Source: Trileptium ribeirensis (Eukaryota > Nematoda > Enoplea > Enoplida > Thoracostomopsidae). From it: a stretch of DNA of 64,000 bases. Positions 38,901-51,553 of this stretch are shown piece by piece (the stretch's first letter is position 1; every line of letters starts with the position of its first letter). The DNA lies in NCBI GenBank assembly GCA_030248225.1, contig JASANE010029132.1:33433-97432 (forward strand), written 5' to 3'. The position numbers and the translations under genes are program-made. The notes under the pieces are model-generated. The model was given only the letters and a program-made list of their open reading frames with translations, searched no databases and was not told where the DNA came from.

Positions 38901-39727
38901 TCTCCTTATTGTTCCTTTTCTCAACTAATTTGGTAAAATCCAGACGAGGGTAACGGATAGACCCCAGTTTTTTATCCATTATAAATGGTAAGCATCTTAG
39001 ACATGTTTCATATGACAGATGAAGAAAAAGTTGCTATTCATTCTTTCTTAAAAGTTTTGATCATTCCTGTTAAAACCAATGCTAAGCTTCATAATTATCA
39101 CAATAAGCTTATGTTATTGCCGTAGACATTGCTGTAAAAACTCCGAAAAAATAACAAGTGAAATAGCGACTTATAGTTATACACGGAGTAAATACTTCTG
39201 TCGCTTTTTCGTATAACGTTTAAAGCAGACCGAATTTGGAAATTTGCAGTAAAATGCGTACAGTTTTATGGAGGATTGAGCGACGTCATTGCTGATTAGT
39301 TATGATAACTGGTTCAGACAAAAAATTATTACACAAGTAAATTTCTATAAATTTTGCAACTCATAAATTGCCACAAAGCCACAGTGACTGCATCGAGTGC
39401 TAAACAGTTTATGGACGCCATTTGGGTCGTATTGGGTTTGAATTTTTTGGGTCGTTTACTATTTGGAACATATGATGTATATTGGCAATAAATATATTCA
39501 TATATAAAGTTTATAACACATTTTTTATATATATACTATAAAATATACATATATTTATATATTTAGGTGTATGTTTTACAATACCAAGAGTAGATGATGA
39601 CCGACTCTGCTGAAGAGTTTGACACTCTTCAGCTATCCGTTTTTTTTGTTTTCGCGGAGCTTCGCGGGGATTTTCGTAATTACTCCTCCCTCAAAGTTAA
39701 TGACCCGCGAAGTGGGTCATTAACATA

Positions 39728-40165
39728 CCTACCCATCCATGTTATTGAACCACTACATCTAGACACCCTTCAGGTGCTTGGACCACCAAATTATACCTCA
39801 CCATATTCTTGGACAACTAAATTTACACCTCGCCCCTATTCATAGACAACTAAATAAAACCACCCTCTCTAGATTCATGTACAACTATTTCAAACCACCC
39901 TCCGGGTTTATGGACTGCTATTTCAGACCCCAGGTCTTTGAACCAATAATTCAGAAAGAGATTGTTTTCTGATTAGGGGTCAAAGACCCTGGGTTGGTGT
40001 AATATAATGGTGCAAGAATCTGGGGGTGCGAAATGGTGACCCACAAACATGAGGAGGGGACTAAAATAGTGATCCATAACCACGTTTAGGGTCTGAATTT
40101 AATGGTTCATAAACAAGGATGGTATGTAAATTTAGTGGTCCATGGACATGGGTATGTGCAACCCC
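39728..40165. mobile_element. Long foldback element, about 440 bp
   Basis: The centre pairs cccaggtctttgaacc (about 39930) with ggtcaaagaccctggg (about 39977). Further out, acatacctacccatccatgt on the left mirrors ccatggacatgggtatgt on the right. Between them both arms are built of diverged units of about 35 bp (ggaccaccaaatta against taaatttagtggtcc). The whole unit is a large imperfect palindrome typical of foldback elements. Small open frames in it are not genes. Confidence 0.7.
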
Positions 40166-40199
40166 GTGGTCCTTGCACCGCCTAGTTATGCGTTATGCG

Positions 40200-40690
40200 T
40201 AAAGATTATGACAATATGCAATCACCACATCACCTGCACGAAAATGTGTAAATACAACAACCATTGCTCGCACAGATGCAATGGCATAAACAATAACAAG
40301 GGGCACATTTCAGGCTTATGTTTATGCCATTGTTGCAGCTAGTGCAAATGTAACAACAATTGCACTGGAACGTGCTTTGGTGAAAACAATTTCACGGACG
40401 CCGCCCTTTAGTAAACAATGTTGCTCTACAGTTTGCAATGGTAATTATCATTGCACGATCAATGATCAAAACTATTGCACTCGAATGTGTAAACTGATTA
40501 TTCTTTTGCACCTTAAAATGTTAAAGTCTTTTCAAATGCACGCCGTCAATGCATTGTACTATACAGTTGCATAGCCACGTGCAATCACTGCTGCTAATGA
40601 TCACAGTAAGCAACCGATTTTACCATTGCACGGACGGCGCATTAGGCATTGTCATTGCACTCGAATCGATATCCACTTGTTCATAAAAGT
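40200..40690. repeat. Diverged ATTGCAC-rich block with perfect hairpin
   Basis: The heptamer attgcac and its variants recur about eight times on the plus strand. Inside it, TGCAATGGCATAAACA (40278-40293) pairs with TGTTTATGCCATTGTTGCA (40319-40337), giving a stem of 14-16 bp with a loop of about 25 bases. Confidence 0.7.
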
Positions 40691-40964
40691 CGTGGCGGGT
40701 AAGGCCGAAAACCACCGCAACGTAGCGCGGAATAAAACAACGAAAAGCTGAACAGTGTCGCACCAATACCACAATCGATCGTCGTCGATTCTTGATAATA
40801 TGTATCTAGCCGCGGCTATGAGGAAGTGCATAATCTATTGTAAAATGTGAATTTCAGAAACATCAATCTATGCTCACGTATTGTTGAGAAAGTTCTGAAC
40901 AAATTCTTGCTCTTCGGGCCTTTTATTTGGCTCAATTGCACAAGCTTGTAATCAGATTTCTATG

Positions 40965-41338
40965 TTGGGTCAATCCAATTTTAGGGGTGCAAAATTTATA
41001 TATGGGACGGGTCAATCCAATTTCAGGGGTGCAAAATTTATATATGGGACGGGTCAATCCAATTTCAGGGGTGCAAAATTTATATATGGGACGGGTCAAT
41101 CCAATTTCTGGGGTGCAAAATTTATATATGGGACGGGTTAATCCAATTCCAGAGGTGTAAAATTTATATATGGGACGGGTCAATCCAATTTCAGGGGTGC
41201 AAAATTTATATATGGGACGGGTTAATCCAATTCCAGAGGTGTAAAATTTATATATGGAACGGGTCTATCCAATTGCAGGGGTGCAAAATTTATATAGGGG
41301 ACGGGTCAATCCAATTTTAGAGGGCAAAATTTATATAT
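40965..41338. repeat. 42-bp minisatellite, about 9 copies
   Basis: The unit gggtcaatccaatttcaggggtgcaaaatttatatatgggac-type repeats start at 40967, 41009 and every 42 bp after. Because 42 is a multiple of three, both strands stay open for about 80 codons with a 14-residue repeat. I do not read this as a gene. It is followed by an (AT)n run to 41352. Confidence 0.95.
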
Positions 41339-41352
41339 ATATATATATATAA

Positions 41353-42147
41353 TGTTCCATTGCGTGAAAATTATACAGCCTTAGCAAAATTCAAAACTCA
41401 ATAAAAATATCTGTTACTCACATAACTCTTGAGCAGAGACAATACATTTAATTTTTCGATATTTTTCAACTGTTTTCTCAGGCCCCTCTGACCGCTTGCG
41501 TGTACAATGTCATATTTACGATATATACGGTATATAATATATTAAATTGGAACCATTCATAATAATAAATAACAATAAAATTAATCGGAGATCCAAAGGA
41601 CGGACGCGTTTATATTTATTTTACTTGTTTTTGGGATTGTTTTCGACTTCACATACAGTAGGGTTTGGTACATATTAATGTTTTGTCATTTTAAGGTGCT
41701 TCTACTTCTCTTCCATTCATGTAATCATGCTAATGTGTTGTAATTTCTCTTTATAGTAGGCGATACTTTTGTGCGTATAGTCAGTACAATTAGAGGTTGA
41801 TTCATGATATATTAAACTATTGGTATGAGATAGATAAATCGAATTTATGATTATATTTTGTATATAATCGTTATATAATTTAATAACTACATATACACGT
41901 TAATTAGCACGTTGAAATATATGTTGATTCGCTATCGCTATTGAGTTTAGCATGTCTTTAAAACGCCAAGGCCGAGTAACTGTCAAGATAAGCAAATACC
42001 ACGTGTAGTCAGACAAAAACCAAAGGCAATGTCACAAATTGAGGGCTCTAAATTTGTTATCACCTATGTGCGTTTTTATAAGTTATACAATTTGAATGAC
42101 AAAAATGTAACTAATGAATGATAATGTCAAGATAAATGGGTATTTAC
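41353..42147. other. Intronic non-coding sequence
   Basis: AT-rich DNA just downstream of the 42148-42617 exon. It contains the donor at its right edge and nothing else supportable. Confidence 0.5.
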
Positions 42148-42617
42148 CTTAACGATTTGTCGTCATCGGTAGAATTATCACACCGGTCTCGCAACTTCAC
42201 TAGGCTAGCTCTAAAGATACCGCTGTTGCTATTGCTGCTCGCTTCGTTCGCAGGCTTCAAGTCGTTAAGGTCTAAAGATTTTTCTTCTTTTAGTTCAAAG
42301 TTGACAGCTTCAAACCCGTGTTTCTTGCGACGAGTTGTTGCTTGAATGCTATATTGTAATTGTGTTTCGACGTCAGATAGTTTTTGCCGTTGAATACGCT
42401 TCAAATAAGACCGTCGTTGTATCAAGTGAACGTTTTGAATTTGAGGACGTACGTACCGTTCGCTGCCATTGTCATCGATGCTACATCGGGCATAATGGTA
42501 GCTTACAATCGGCTCAACAGATGACTTATCAAGTTGTGGATGCTGTTGATCTGTTGTAGAACATGATATTCGACTATTGTTGTACAGTGATGTGATTTCA
42601 TATATGGTTACGATAAC
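42148..42617 (-). CDS. Internal exon of the minus-strand gene, unknown function
   Basis: This is a 470-nt exon with acceptor ATATTTACAG and donor TTAAG|GTAAATA. Read in phase 0 it gives 156 codons, beginning VIVTIYEITSLYNNSR and ending in a split codon (AG) that the 11173-12076 exon completes. A second possible acceptor (TATATTTTAG) lies 13 bases upstream, but only the CAG site keeps frame with the exon at 51475-51553. The product is polar, with Arg/Lys-rich stretches (IQRRSYLKRIQRQK) and an acidic C-terminal end, and no recognised domain. It may be a linker between the helical upstream part and the disordered tail. Opposite-strand frames are shadows. Confidence 0.75.
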
Positions 42618-45600
42618 CTGTAAATATCGACTAAAATATAAAACCGAAAAGATAATTGCATATATATGATTAATGGTGGAAAAAGGGTACGCTAATTGAC
42701 CTAGATGTTGCAAATTTGGTGGACATATTGCCCCAAATAAATGCTCATTTGTCAGAGTACGAGTCTATGTTTGTCGGACTGGAATAGCACCGTTTTGTGC
42801 GCACCTGGAAGCAATCTATCAACATAACTATATAATATCAATCGATACACAGAAAATGTTTATGCTTAATATATCTAGAATAGCTTTATGAATAATAAAA
42901 ATCTAGCGTAAGTATGCTTAACGTGTAACATATTTATGTTTATAGTAATTTTTACAGCATATTTTTATGTTTAACCCAAAATATTCATTAAGCCACAGAG
43001 AAAATCGAAGCTAATCAGTGGTCTTTATGCTATGTTTGTGATTCAAGGATTGTTTTTTAAAAATATCTCTGACGCATGTAAATCAGCATCGGCTAATCAT
43101 CAACAAACTGCCTCGTCGCCGTGTGTTGTAAAACATTTACTACAAATCCAGCCTTACAAGTGTATATATCAGAAAATGGGGAAACATCTTAATACAATTA
43201 TTTAAAATTAAATCAACGAACAGAAACCTTTTCTGATAAACAAGATTAATCGTAAAACACAATCGAAATATAATTAGAAATTTATCGAAATCATTAAAAT
43301 ATTAAAAAATAAAATTAAATGAATATAATTTTACAAAACAAAGCATCCACTTTGTTCCTATACTGAACATATATTGCTGCTGCGTATATTGTTTGAATCA
43401 AAAAACAGCAACACTTGACCACCGGGAAGGGGAGCGATGAGGAATCTGAGCAGGTCGGTCGGTAGTCTCCGTGGACACTTTGTAATAACAACAAGGTGTT
43501 ATCCTCCCGATTTGTACAAATTAAATGCCACAATGTCACCGACACATTACCATGGATATTGCTAATTATTTTATTAATCACACAAGTGAGCAAGAACCCC
43601 CATATTGCTTCCTGTAAATTCCCTATATTTTTTCGTAACCTAAGTGACAGACTATCCCTCTGGATAGATTTTTTCTTAAGTTAATTGGAAGACTAACACC
43701 TTCTCTACACCTTCGACGAAATTTGAAACCAATCCTGGCTGCACCTTTTTTGCTCAAATTCAATTGTTGCTTCGTGTCGTCGCATTCTCGACGGCTGTTT
43801 TGATCGAGTTTCACACTTATTTGCATTTATTTTTCACCGTCAGTCATACATTGTTCAAGTAAGAGTGCTTTGTATTTAAATGTGATTTTTTTAATTTATT
43901 CTATTCATTCTCGATATTTATATACGTACATTTAAATTTTGAATTCGACGATGTATATCTACAGAAGAAAATCCAAAGGGAGGTGTGGTTGAGGGTTTTG
44001 CTGTCATGCCGTAGCCGAGTGTTGGCTGTCTGTCAAATCGTTCACCCGCTGCACTAAACACCACTTCACAGTACAAGTTAGTCCACGATAGGGAGCAATC
44101 GGAACCCCCGCCCTCCCATCAGAAAATCCTGGATACGCCGTTGTATATGTTTATTCTATTACATTTTATGCTCTCAATTTATATCTTTTCTCGATTTTGA
44201 GTGCTATTGTATTTCTTTTATGCTGAATATAGTTTAGTTTTCGCAGTTTTAAGGTATCGAACAATATTATATATATTTACACAAACCATTATGTATAGAT
44301 AAAATATCAAACAATATTGTAAACAATTTTACAATAATATAAAATTCTACTGGAATATATACACAAATTTATATAGATACACTTTTTTTTTAATTCAATA
44401 TTTATGTGTTCGGCAGTTTCAAGTATAGGTGTAAACGGGCAACTTGACTGAAACTGAAGGAGAACAAACAAAGGAAAATTCAGCATTGTGGAGCACACAG
44501 TAGATTGTCGCGAACGGAGCGAAAGCGTAAAATAGCATGCAGCTGTGTTAAAATTGACGGTCTGAAACATAGCACCGTGTGTTTGTTATTGGCGTAATAA
44601 TCGAATGCTTGCTTACTTTTAACAATTCTCAGCTACGATCGGCCTTACAATGACTAAATTTCACAAAATACACTTTTTTGTATCAAACTAATAGCCTTAC
44701 CGAAAACAAAACGTATAACTAATAATAATATTTTACACAATGTAGTTCTTCAGGCGTTCCTTTTACAACGTTTGGTTAAGTTTTAAAACAAATGAAGGAA
44801 TCTGATGGACTTTGCTATAATCATTGGCTTAGAACCATATCTTCGCTAGTGCATTCATTACTATTGGCTGTTTTTGTCACAGAGCTATGAGCTTGTCATA
44901 GCCTTTTTCTTTCCGCCTCTTTGTGTATTTTTGTCTAGTCAGAGTTTTCACGGTAGTTGAGAAATCGGCAACCAAAGCATTCCTGTATTCTCAACTACGG
45001 TTGGGTCTTCAGTGCACTGGAATAGAGAAACATCCCTAATATTTGTATCAAAGCCACAGCTTTATAAAAAGAAGAATAACTTATTATATTATTTTGCTGT
45101 AAAGATATAGTCCCCTTGTTGTACCTTATACTGCGTTTGTCTTGTACAAGCTGATGATTGCAAAGGCGACGGTCCAAACGAATTTCCATTCACTTCTGAA
45201 TTATCTCTTGTGGCGGTTATATATATTGGCAAAGCGATTACATAGCTAGGCTTTCACATTCAGATTCTACCTTTGTTTTTGTTTTTGTTTAGTTTTCCAT
45301 TGTCTATACAATCTAAATACCAAAGTAGTTGGGATTTCACCGCTTTAGGCAGTTAGGTTGGTTGTAGTGAACTCATTTTCCAATAATCGTGATTGCGTCA
45401 AGACAGACAAGCCCAGAAATTTATGCCATTTTTTACGGGAATAAATTACGAACTCCGTCTCACCTATAGGTCATAATAAAACAAGATTTTCAGAGTCTGA
45501 ACGCATGCTATGACGAAACCGAAATGTTTAGAGCGGCCACGGACGCAACAGAGGATGTGTTGAAAGGCGTGAGCACCACCGTTTATAACTATCGCCTTCA

Positions 45601-45924
45601 GACATTTCCTGATTGTTTTATTTTCAAACAATGCGTAGATTCAAAATATTTGTTTGTTCGAGCAACGCACGTGCTTTTTTATTTTTTCTGTGAAATCAGT
45701 TAAAATATTAACTGATACTTTGATCTAGTAAAATAAACAGATGACATTAACATCTTACAGTTTTGACTGGGTGTGCAAATTCTTGAACTTTACCGCTGGC
45801 TGTGCTGCAACTGACTTGTAATATAACTATTCATGCGTTCAGGTATTTTATCGCATGGCTTTGTAAATATATACCGAGTTATGCCGATCCGTTAGCTGCA
45901 TTTATGTAAATGGTGTAATTTTTT
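42618..45924. other. Intronic stretch with one dispersed repeat
   Basis: This is part of the intron between the exons at 51475-51553 and 42148-42617. The second copy of the 38640 dispersed repeat lies at 45030-45290. A minus frame at 43623-43826 (VKLDQNSRREC and following, Arg/Lys-rich) has codon-like composition but no supported boundaries. It may be a transposon scrap. Confidence 0.45.
45030..45290 (+). repeat. Dispersed repeat, copy 2
   Basis: This is the diverged partner of the sequence at 38640-38900 in the same orientation. It retains tttgtatcaaa, tatattattttgctg, ggtccaaacgaattt and acatagctaggc in order. Confidence 0.7.
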
Positions 45925-48700
45925 AATTAGGAAGTGTCTGATCAGTCCTTGATTTATTATACAACTGATGGATCGGTGTAATTTGTTGCCCACGCAATTT
46001 TATCTGTCTATTTGTATGGTATGCTTCGTTGTGTTTTAATTTTGCTATGAGTTCGAAGAGTAAGGCTAGGTTGTCAAGGAAAGTTTCGTCCTGGTCTGTT
46101 TCTTCTGGTTCTCACTGAGCGAGCGTATTGGTTGTTCAAACTTAAAATATCAATCGAATTTGGAACACAAGATATTTTTAAGGAAGATAAACACTAGGCT
46201 GCTTTAATGTTATAAACATTTTTGGCAATGCAACTATCACGGAGTGAAATTGAGTGACCAATTCAGAATTTGAAGAGAGTGAAGGCGTGAATTAAAAAAC
46301 GGTGGAAGCAAATTCTTCTGTCAGATTCTTTGGTTTCAAGGTGCTTCGGTTTTGATTAAATCCAAGGCGTTAGGTTTGTCAGCTATCGCAAAGTCTTGTA
46401 GTTGGCATGAAAGCGTGTACTTGGTCGTCGTTTACGCAGCCAGCCCTTTCGACCGGGCCGCGATGCGTATCGCGATGCTCCCGGTCGCGTTCTTTTTTGC
46501 GCCGTCGCTAACCTTCGTCAATAGACCAGTGCGTCTTGTGTGGAAGCTCTGGTCACTTTGCCATATCCTTCTCTCGGAATACCACAAAGCCTGCAGTTAA
46601 CCTCGCTGCTATATAGTGTCGATTGCTAATTGCGAGATGCTGGGTTGTCGATGGGAAATATCTTATTGTTGGTAACTCGGAGATTGTAGTTGCTAAACAC
46701 CAAGCTCTCAGTAATCTTAAAGTTGCTAAAAGCCTTCTATCTCAAAGATGCGCATGGTGGCAAAAGCATTGCGATAACAAATTATTAGTTACTAATGATT
46801 TATCGGGATATGTATTACCGGTATTATGAGGTATCTGAAATTTTACTTTGCCTAATAACAGGTTAGCCCAGCATCAAAAAGGAGCTTGTTATTTCTCAGA
46901 TTCGGTATCTTTTGGAGCGTGGTATTGTTCATAAGATCAGCAATAAAGAAACAGCAGTTCGCAACAATGGATCATATTAGCAATTAGCTGGGTCTGATTT
47001 TAGATTGTTCAGTTTTGAACAAGTTTGGAGCTAAATTTAGGTTTAGCCTGTAGGGTATTCAAACAGCTGTTTCTTATTTCAGGCAAAGGTGGTTTATGGC
47101 AAAACTAGACTTAACGTCAGAATACAGCCATTAGGATATTACAGCATACTCCCAAAAGTATCTTGGTTTACGGTGGTCCTTTGGGGAAAGTGTGCAGGCT
47201 TTTGCATTTACGAATTTACCATTTGTCATTTCTTCAGCGCCTTTTGTTTTAAAAGGATAATTCGGAGGTTTACGAAAAAACGGTGTTCTATGTGTATGTT
47301 TGTGTTTGGACTGTCACTGATTGTTTCTTCATCGGACGGTCACCAGAAAAACGCCAGTTTCGTCTCTATTTATCCCTCAATATCTGTATGATTCAGTCTT
47401 TGTTGTTAATACTTAGAAGCCTGTTTTGTCGCCGACACAAAATTTGGAATTTTGGGACTTATCGTTTTGATGGAAAACGATCTTGTATTGGAATTCTGGC
47501 AAGGCATTTGTTGTCGGTTGTTTTGAGCGTGACGTCAATTTTGTCTTTTAGCCCATGCTCGCATTATTTGCTCAGCGAATAACGCATTATTTGTTTTCGG
47601 CTTTAAATGAGAAGTTCAGGCCCGTTCACCGTAGGTTCGCTTGCGACTAAGCTAAAATTCGTTTCTGCTAAGATTTATTAAGCGATCTTATTTCTTTGGA
47701 TCCTTAGGAATATATGCATATTAGCAAAATTGGAGCTCTGAGGTATGTTGAACAGTCCCACCGCCTAAGATATTAACGAAGGTTGTGTCAAACTTTGCTA
47801 AAAACGACTGCTAATTTGCGTGCAAATTTGGCAAACGATAAGTCATCGCTGTTTTTATTATGTTGCTCTCTGCATTGGAAATGTTCAGTAGAACGTTTTC
47901 CTTCGTGTTGCTTATTTCTGGTCTCACTTTTCGAAGTGGCATCAGCAAGTCATAACATAAGTTATTCGGGAGCGTAGCATAAGAATAAATGAATTTATCT
48001 TGCCAAATCATTTAGTTTCTTTATTTACTAAGTCTATGGTCAACCCTTGCTTACGCTTGATTTATTACACAAATGATAGGTCGCTGTAATTTGTCGCTTA
48101 TGAATCACTTCTCCCACCCTTATAATTATTTGTTGTTTATTGTGTTTTAGATATCCTTCTCAAATTGCCATGGTTTGCGCGGTCTATGGACCTAAAGATT
48201 CATTGGTGTTCATCCAATCTACAATTTCATCGATTGCACCCAGCTCGTTGAAATCGTATCTTCTTTATGCGCTCCGATATCTGCGGTGACGCAAGGTGTG
48301 TCCAATCTCATTATTCAATTACGATACTGACGGCGCTCTAGTGGTACCAAGGTTACTTATATACAAGAACCTTTGCAAACGGATTGTCTTTTTCGCTTAA
48401 TTTACTTCCTTAAATAAACTTATATTTTAGGAAAACTTTTCTTGAGATGTTTGTCAAGTAGTCTTACTGTTTGAAAGGTAGAATTTTAAAATTTGTTGAA
48501 GTACTGTTATTATATATTCATGTTTTGTTGGGGATTTGTTTTCATTTGTTGGTTAGGAAGTATCAGCGGTATTCTGGTTGCCCTTTGCCAAATGGGATCC
48601 GCAAGGCGTAAAATAAGGTATTCCGGAGCGTAGCATAGGAACAACTACTGTTTTTATTGCTTCTGACCATAACAGTTGTCAACCATTGTTATTTCATATT
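45925..48700 (+). mobile_element. Decayed DIRS/PAT-like tyrosine-recombinase retroelement
   Basis: A reverse-transcriptase relic (46746-47482) is bracketed by two interleaved repeat pairs. Pair A is ttgatttattatacaactgatgg at about 45944 and ttgatttattacacaaatgatag at about 48057. Pair B is gttattcgggagcgtagcataag at about 47958 and ggtattccggagcgtagcatagg at about 48617. The order A-RT-B-A-B is the split-direct-repeat layout known from PAT and Ngaro elements of the DIRS order. A possible ORF1 start (MSSKSKARLSRKVSSW, about 46040) follows the first A repeat and meets a stop soon after. Large parts of ORF1, RNase H and the tyrosine recombinase are missing or unreadable. Confidence 0.7.
46746..47482 (+). 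pseudogene. DIRS-type reverse transcriptase relic
   Basis: Across shifting frames the plus strand gives CAWWQKHCDN, NNRLAQHQK and LVISQIRYLLERGIVHKISN. These are followed by LILDCSVLNKFGAKFRF and GIQTAVSYF. The catalytic-region echoes come next: RWFMAKLDLTSEYSH (motif A with its Asp), QKYLGLRWSFGE, and NLPFVISSAPFVLK (motif B, normally LPFGLSSAP). The end reads TQNLEFWDLSF, corresponding to the family's PTQxLEFLG. Motif C (the DD box) is unreadable. Several stops and frameshifts interrupt it. The succession matches reverse transcriptases of DIRS-order elements rather than LINEs or LTR elements. Confidence 0.85.
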
Positions 48701-51474
48701 ATTGTTGTTTGTAACAATTTGTTTCCGTTTGATATTTATTGATGCAATTTATTCTACGCCGAATATATGAACTGGTAGTAACCATTACGATTCGGCAATC
48801 AGCCACCGGCGCAGATTCGTTCCGAAATAAGATGACGATGAGAGAACTTTATGGGGGTTCAAAAGTGTGGGGGACAGGAGATTGGGATTGTGCCCTGGCA
48901 TTTTGAAACAACAACAAAGGCTTTTGATCCCAGGGTACCTAATGTTTAAGGAATTGGAGAGGTTCATCCTTCCAATCCTCCTCCCCAGGATCTGCTGCCT
49001 TGCCATCAGCTAAAAACCTTGCACCTCACCTACTACAAGTGGTTTGAGTGCCTCGCGTGCTCTAAATGTGTAGCTAAGTGCCTAGTTACGACATCAATTG
49101 AACCTTGTTTCGGTTCAAAGACTATGATTTTGCTAGATTTTGCAAATTCAGGCATTGCCTATGGTCTTTGTTTAGACTGCTGACTGAACAGAGTGGAAGC
49201 ATAGGACTGAATAAACCGTTCCCACTACATGTGACAAAAACTCTTCCCTTTAATATCATTAACTTGTTGCGCCCTTTGCTGTTGTTTACTTAACTTGGCT
49301 GTTGTTTAACTTTGTTCTTTTATATCTTTTATAGGCATCTAAAAGAAATTCTCTCACTTGTTTAACTTTAATCTTTTATATCTTTTATAGACATCTAAAA
49401 GAAATTCTCTCACTTGTTTAACTTTAATCTTTTATATCTTTTATAGACATCTAAAGGAAATTCTCTCACTTGATTAACTTTAATCTTTTATATCTTTTAT
49501 AGACATCTAAAAGAAATTCTCTCACTTGTTTAACTTTAATCTTTTATATCTTTTATAGACATCTAAAAGAAATTCTCTCACTTGTTTAACTTTAATCTTT
49601 TATATCTTTTATAGACATCTAAAAGAAATTCTCTCACTTGTTTAACTTTAATCTTTTATATCTTTTATAGACATCTAAAAGAATTTCTGTCATTTTCGAA
49701 TTAAAAAGGCAAAATTCTTGTGTTCCTAGATAAGCAATATGCAGCGAATATTTGACAAGGCTCGTAAAAACTTAACCAAATAACATGTAATTCGCCGAAA
49801 GAATAAAAGCGTATAGGTACTGTTCACAAACATGTAACAAGTATATATATTATAGAAATAATATCATCTAGTTATATGTATATAATCATTAAAGTTTCTA
49901 CCAATGTCTCAGATGTTAAAAAATATTCATAAAATTAATCGACCGAAGCTAAAAACTAATAAAATCTTAGCCCTCAAAACGACAAACAAAATTATGCAAA
50001 ACTCAGCCAAAGACAATCGAAAAGAATGATCTGTTGCCAAATTGCACTAAACAATGAAACCATGACACTATCAGGCCAACACACGAAAATCTAAATAAAT
50101 CTAATTTTCTTCTAATTCATTTATCTGTTCTTCAAAATGAGGTTGTAAGGCAGACACAATATAAATAGTATATCTTTTGTATAAGCTGAGAAACGCAGTT
50201 AGGTTTGCGTGCCTTCGCAAATACTCTATAATATCAGACCAAGACTAACCCACATGAATTCAACAACTTGACTAGCCACGACTGTATTTGTCAGACATTA
50301 GTAAAGATTCCTAAGCATCTAAATTCTCGATATTTAAGTCCTTTGCAATATTGTAATCAGGTATCTTTATTTAGTGTACCAGTCCGACCTGGGCCAAGTT
50401 TAAAGATTCGGAGTAGATTTTTGTGCCTAGTCGGCTCGGCTTAGATAGAGAAAGCGATTCGAAAATTCCGGTTTTGATTTGAAGTGAATTTCATCGAGCT
50501 GAATTGATTGCTTCCAAACTATGCTGTATATCTTCAAAATTTAATAAAATTGTAGTTGAGGACTAACAAGAAATTTACATCAGCTTCTAAGGCTTGCTGT
50601 AACAGAATTCAAGAAAGACAAACCAATTGGCAACATTGCAGTAAATGGAAACAAGATAACGAAAGAACCTTAATAACCAAACTATACCTAATTTGCGTAT
50701 AAGCAAATGAGCTGTTGGTACTTTAAGCAATTTGTTACAAAAGTTTTGATCTTTCGAAGCTGTGCATGTGCAGTTAATTCTCTGTTGTGCTTGGGTGTAG
50801 AATTTATTAAACTTTGGTTGTCTCACGCCCTCATAATAACGCTACACACACTTTCCCGGCGCAGTTTGCCATCTTTATGGAAGACCAGATGATCTTTATG
50901 AACAGTTATGAAATTATGAATTGTTATCATTAATATCACTCATCTCTCCGGCTGAAATACAGTTTCACGAGGGCTTGTGTAGTATATATACTATTTTGGC
51001 CCTCAGCCTTATATACTGGCAGATCCAGCAATGGGGGCGGCGGAGGGGCACCTGGCCGCCCTCCCTACCCGTTAGCGTATCGACATACCACATAAACGTG
51101 AAATATGCTGAACAAAATGAAAAATATGCACTCAAATAGTAGTCGAATAAAATTCAGCTACAAACCGCCCCCTGTCTGAAAAGTATTACAAAACCAATGT
51201 CCCTGTCAGAAATTTCTATATCCGCTTTAGTGTCCATACCATGAAACCATACCAAATCACATTATCAATCTAATTATGATTTTTCGACAATAAAATGAAT
51301 CAATCAGAGCAAAATTAAGATTTATGTGAATTTTACTATAAACTATTTAATATTTTCAAAAATAGACAAACTAAACATTCAACTTAGTTGTTGAATATTT
51401 ATATATTGTCACAGACAATCCTAATTTAAATTAATAGTAGAAATCTAATTATTATTAAATTAAAACTAGCTTAC
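48701..51474. other. Intronic stretch with a 56-bp minisatellite
   Basis: Apart from the minisatellite at 49305-49690 I see no supported feature. Small frames at 50587-50892 and 50921-51139 lack motifs. Confidence 0.4.
49305..49690. repeat. 56-bp minisatellite, about 7 copies
   Basis: The unit running tctctcacttgtttaact, then ttaatcttttatatc, then ttttatagacatctaaaaga repeats every 56 bp (ctcacttg at 49353, 49409, 49465 and so on). Only isolated substitutions separate the copies. Confidence 0.95.
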
Positions 51475-51553
51475 TCGACGGGCTTTAATGAATTTTTCAT
51501 CGCATTCAAACGAATCGAGATGGTCGTTTTCAAGTGGCGATGCTTCGTTTTCC
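51475..51553 (-). CDS. Short internal exon of the minus-strand gene
   Basis: This is a 79-nt exon with acceptor GATTTTAG (51554-51561) and donor CGTCGA|GTAAGC. Of the three frames, one stops at once and one leads to a stop in the next exon. The remaining frame gives ENEASPLENDHLDSFECDEK plus FIKARR, a polar, coding-like segment. It ends in phase 0, which matches the start of the 42148-42617 exon. It needs two bases from the previous exon, which the candidate at 52399-52455 supplies. The function is unknown. Confidence 0.65.

Larger units (their letters stand above)
12077..42147 (-). other. 30-kb intron of the minus-strand gene
   Basis: The interval begins GTAAATACCC at 42147 (minus strand) and ends TTTTTTTCAG at 12077. 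The flanking exons agree in phase (2 bases plus 1 base) and restore an Arg codon. Nearly all recognisable content is repeats: satellites, a hAT-like element, a LINE relic, foldback elements and tRNA-like fragments. No other host exon was found inside on either strand, though small alternative exons could be missed. Confidence 0.65.

Noticed and set aside
40927..41183. 14-residue repeat protein on either strand
   Set aside because: The 42-bp period keeps all frames open; there are no flanking exons, and both strands are equally open.
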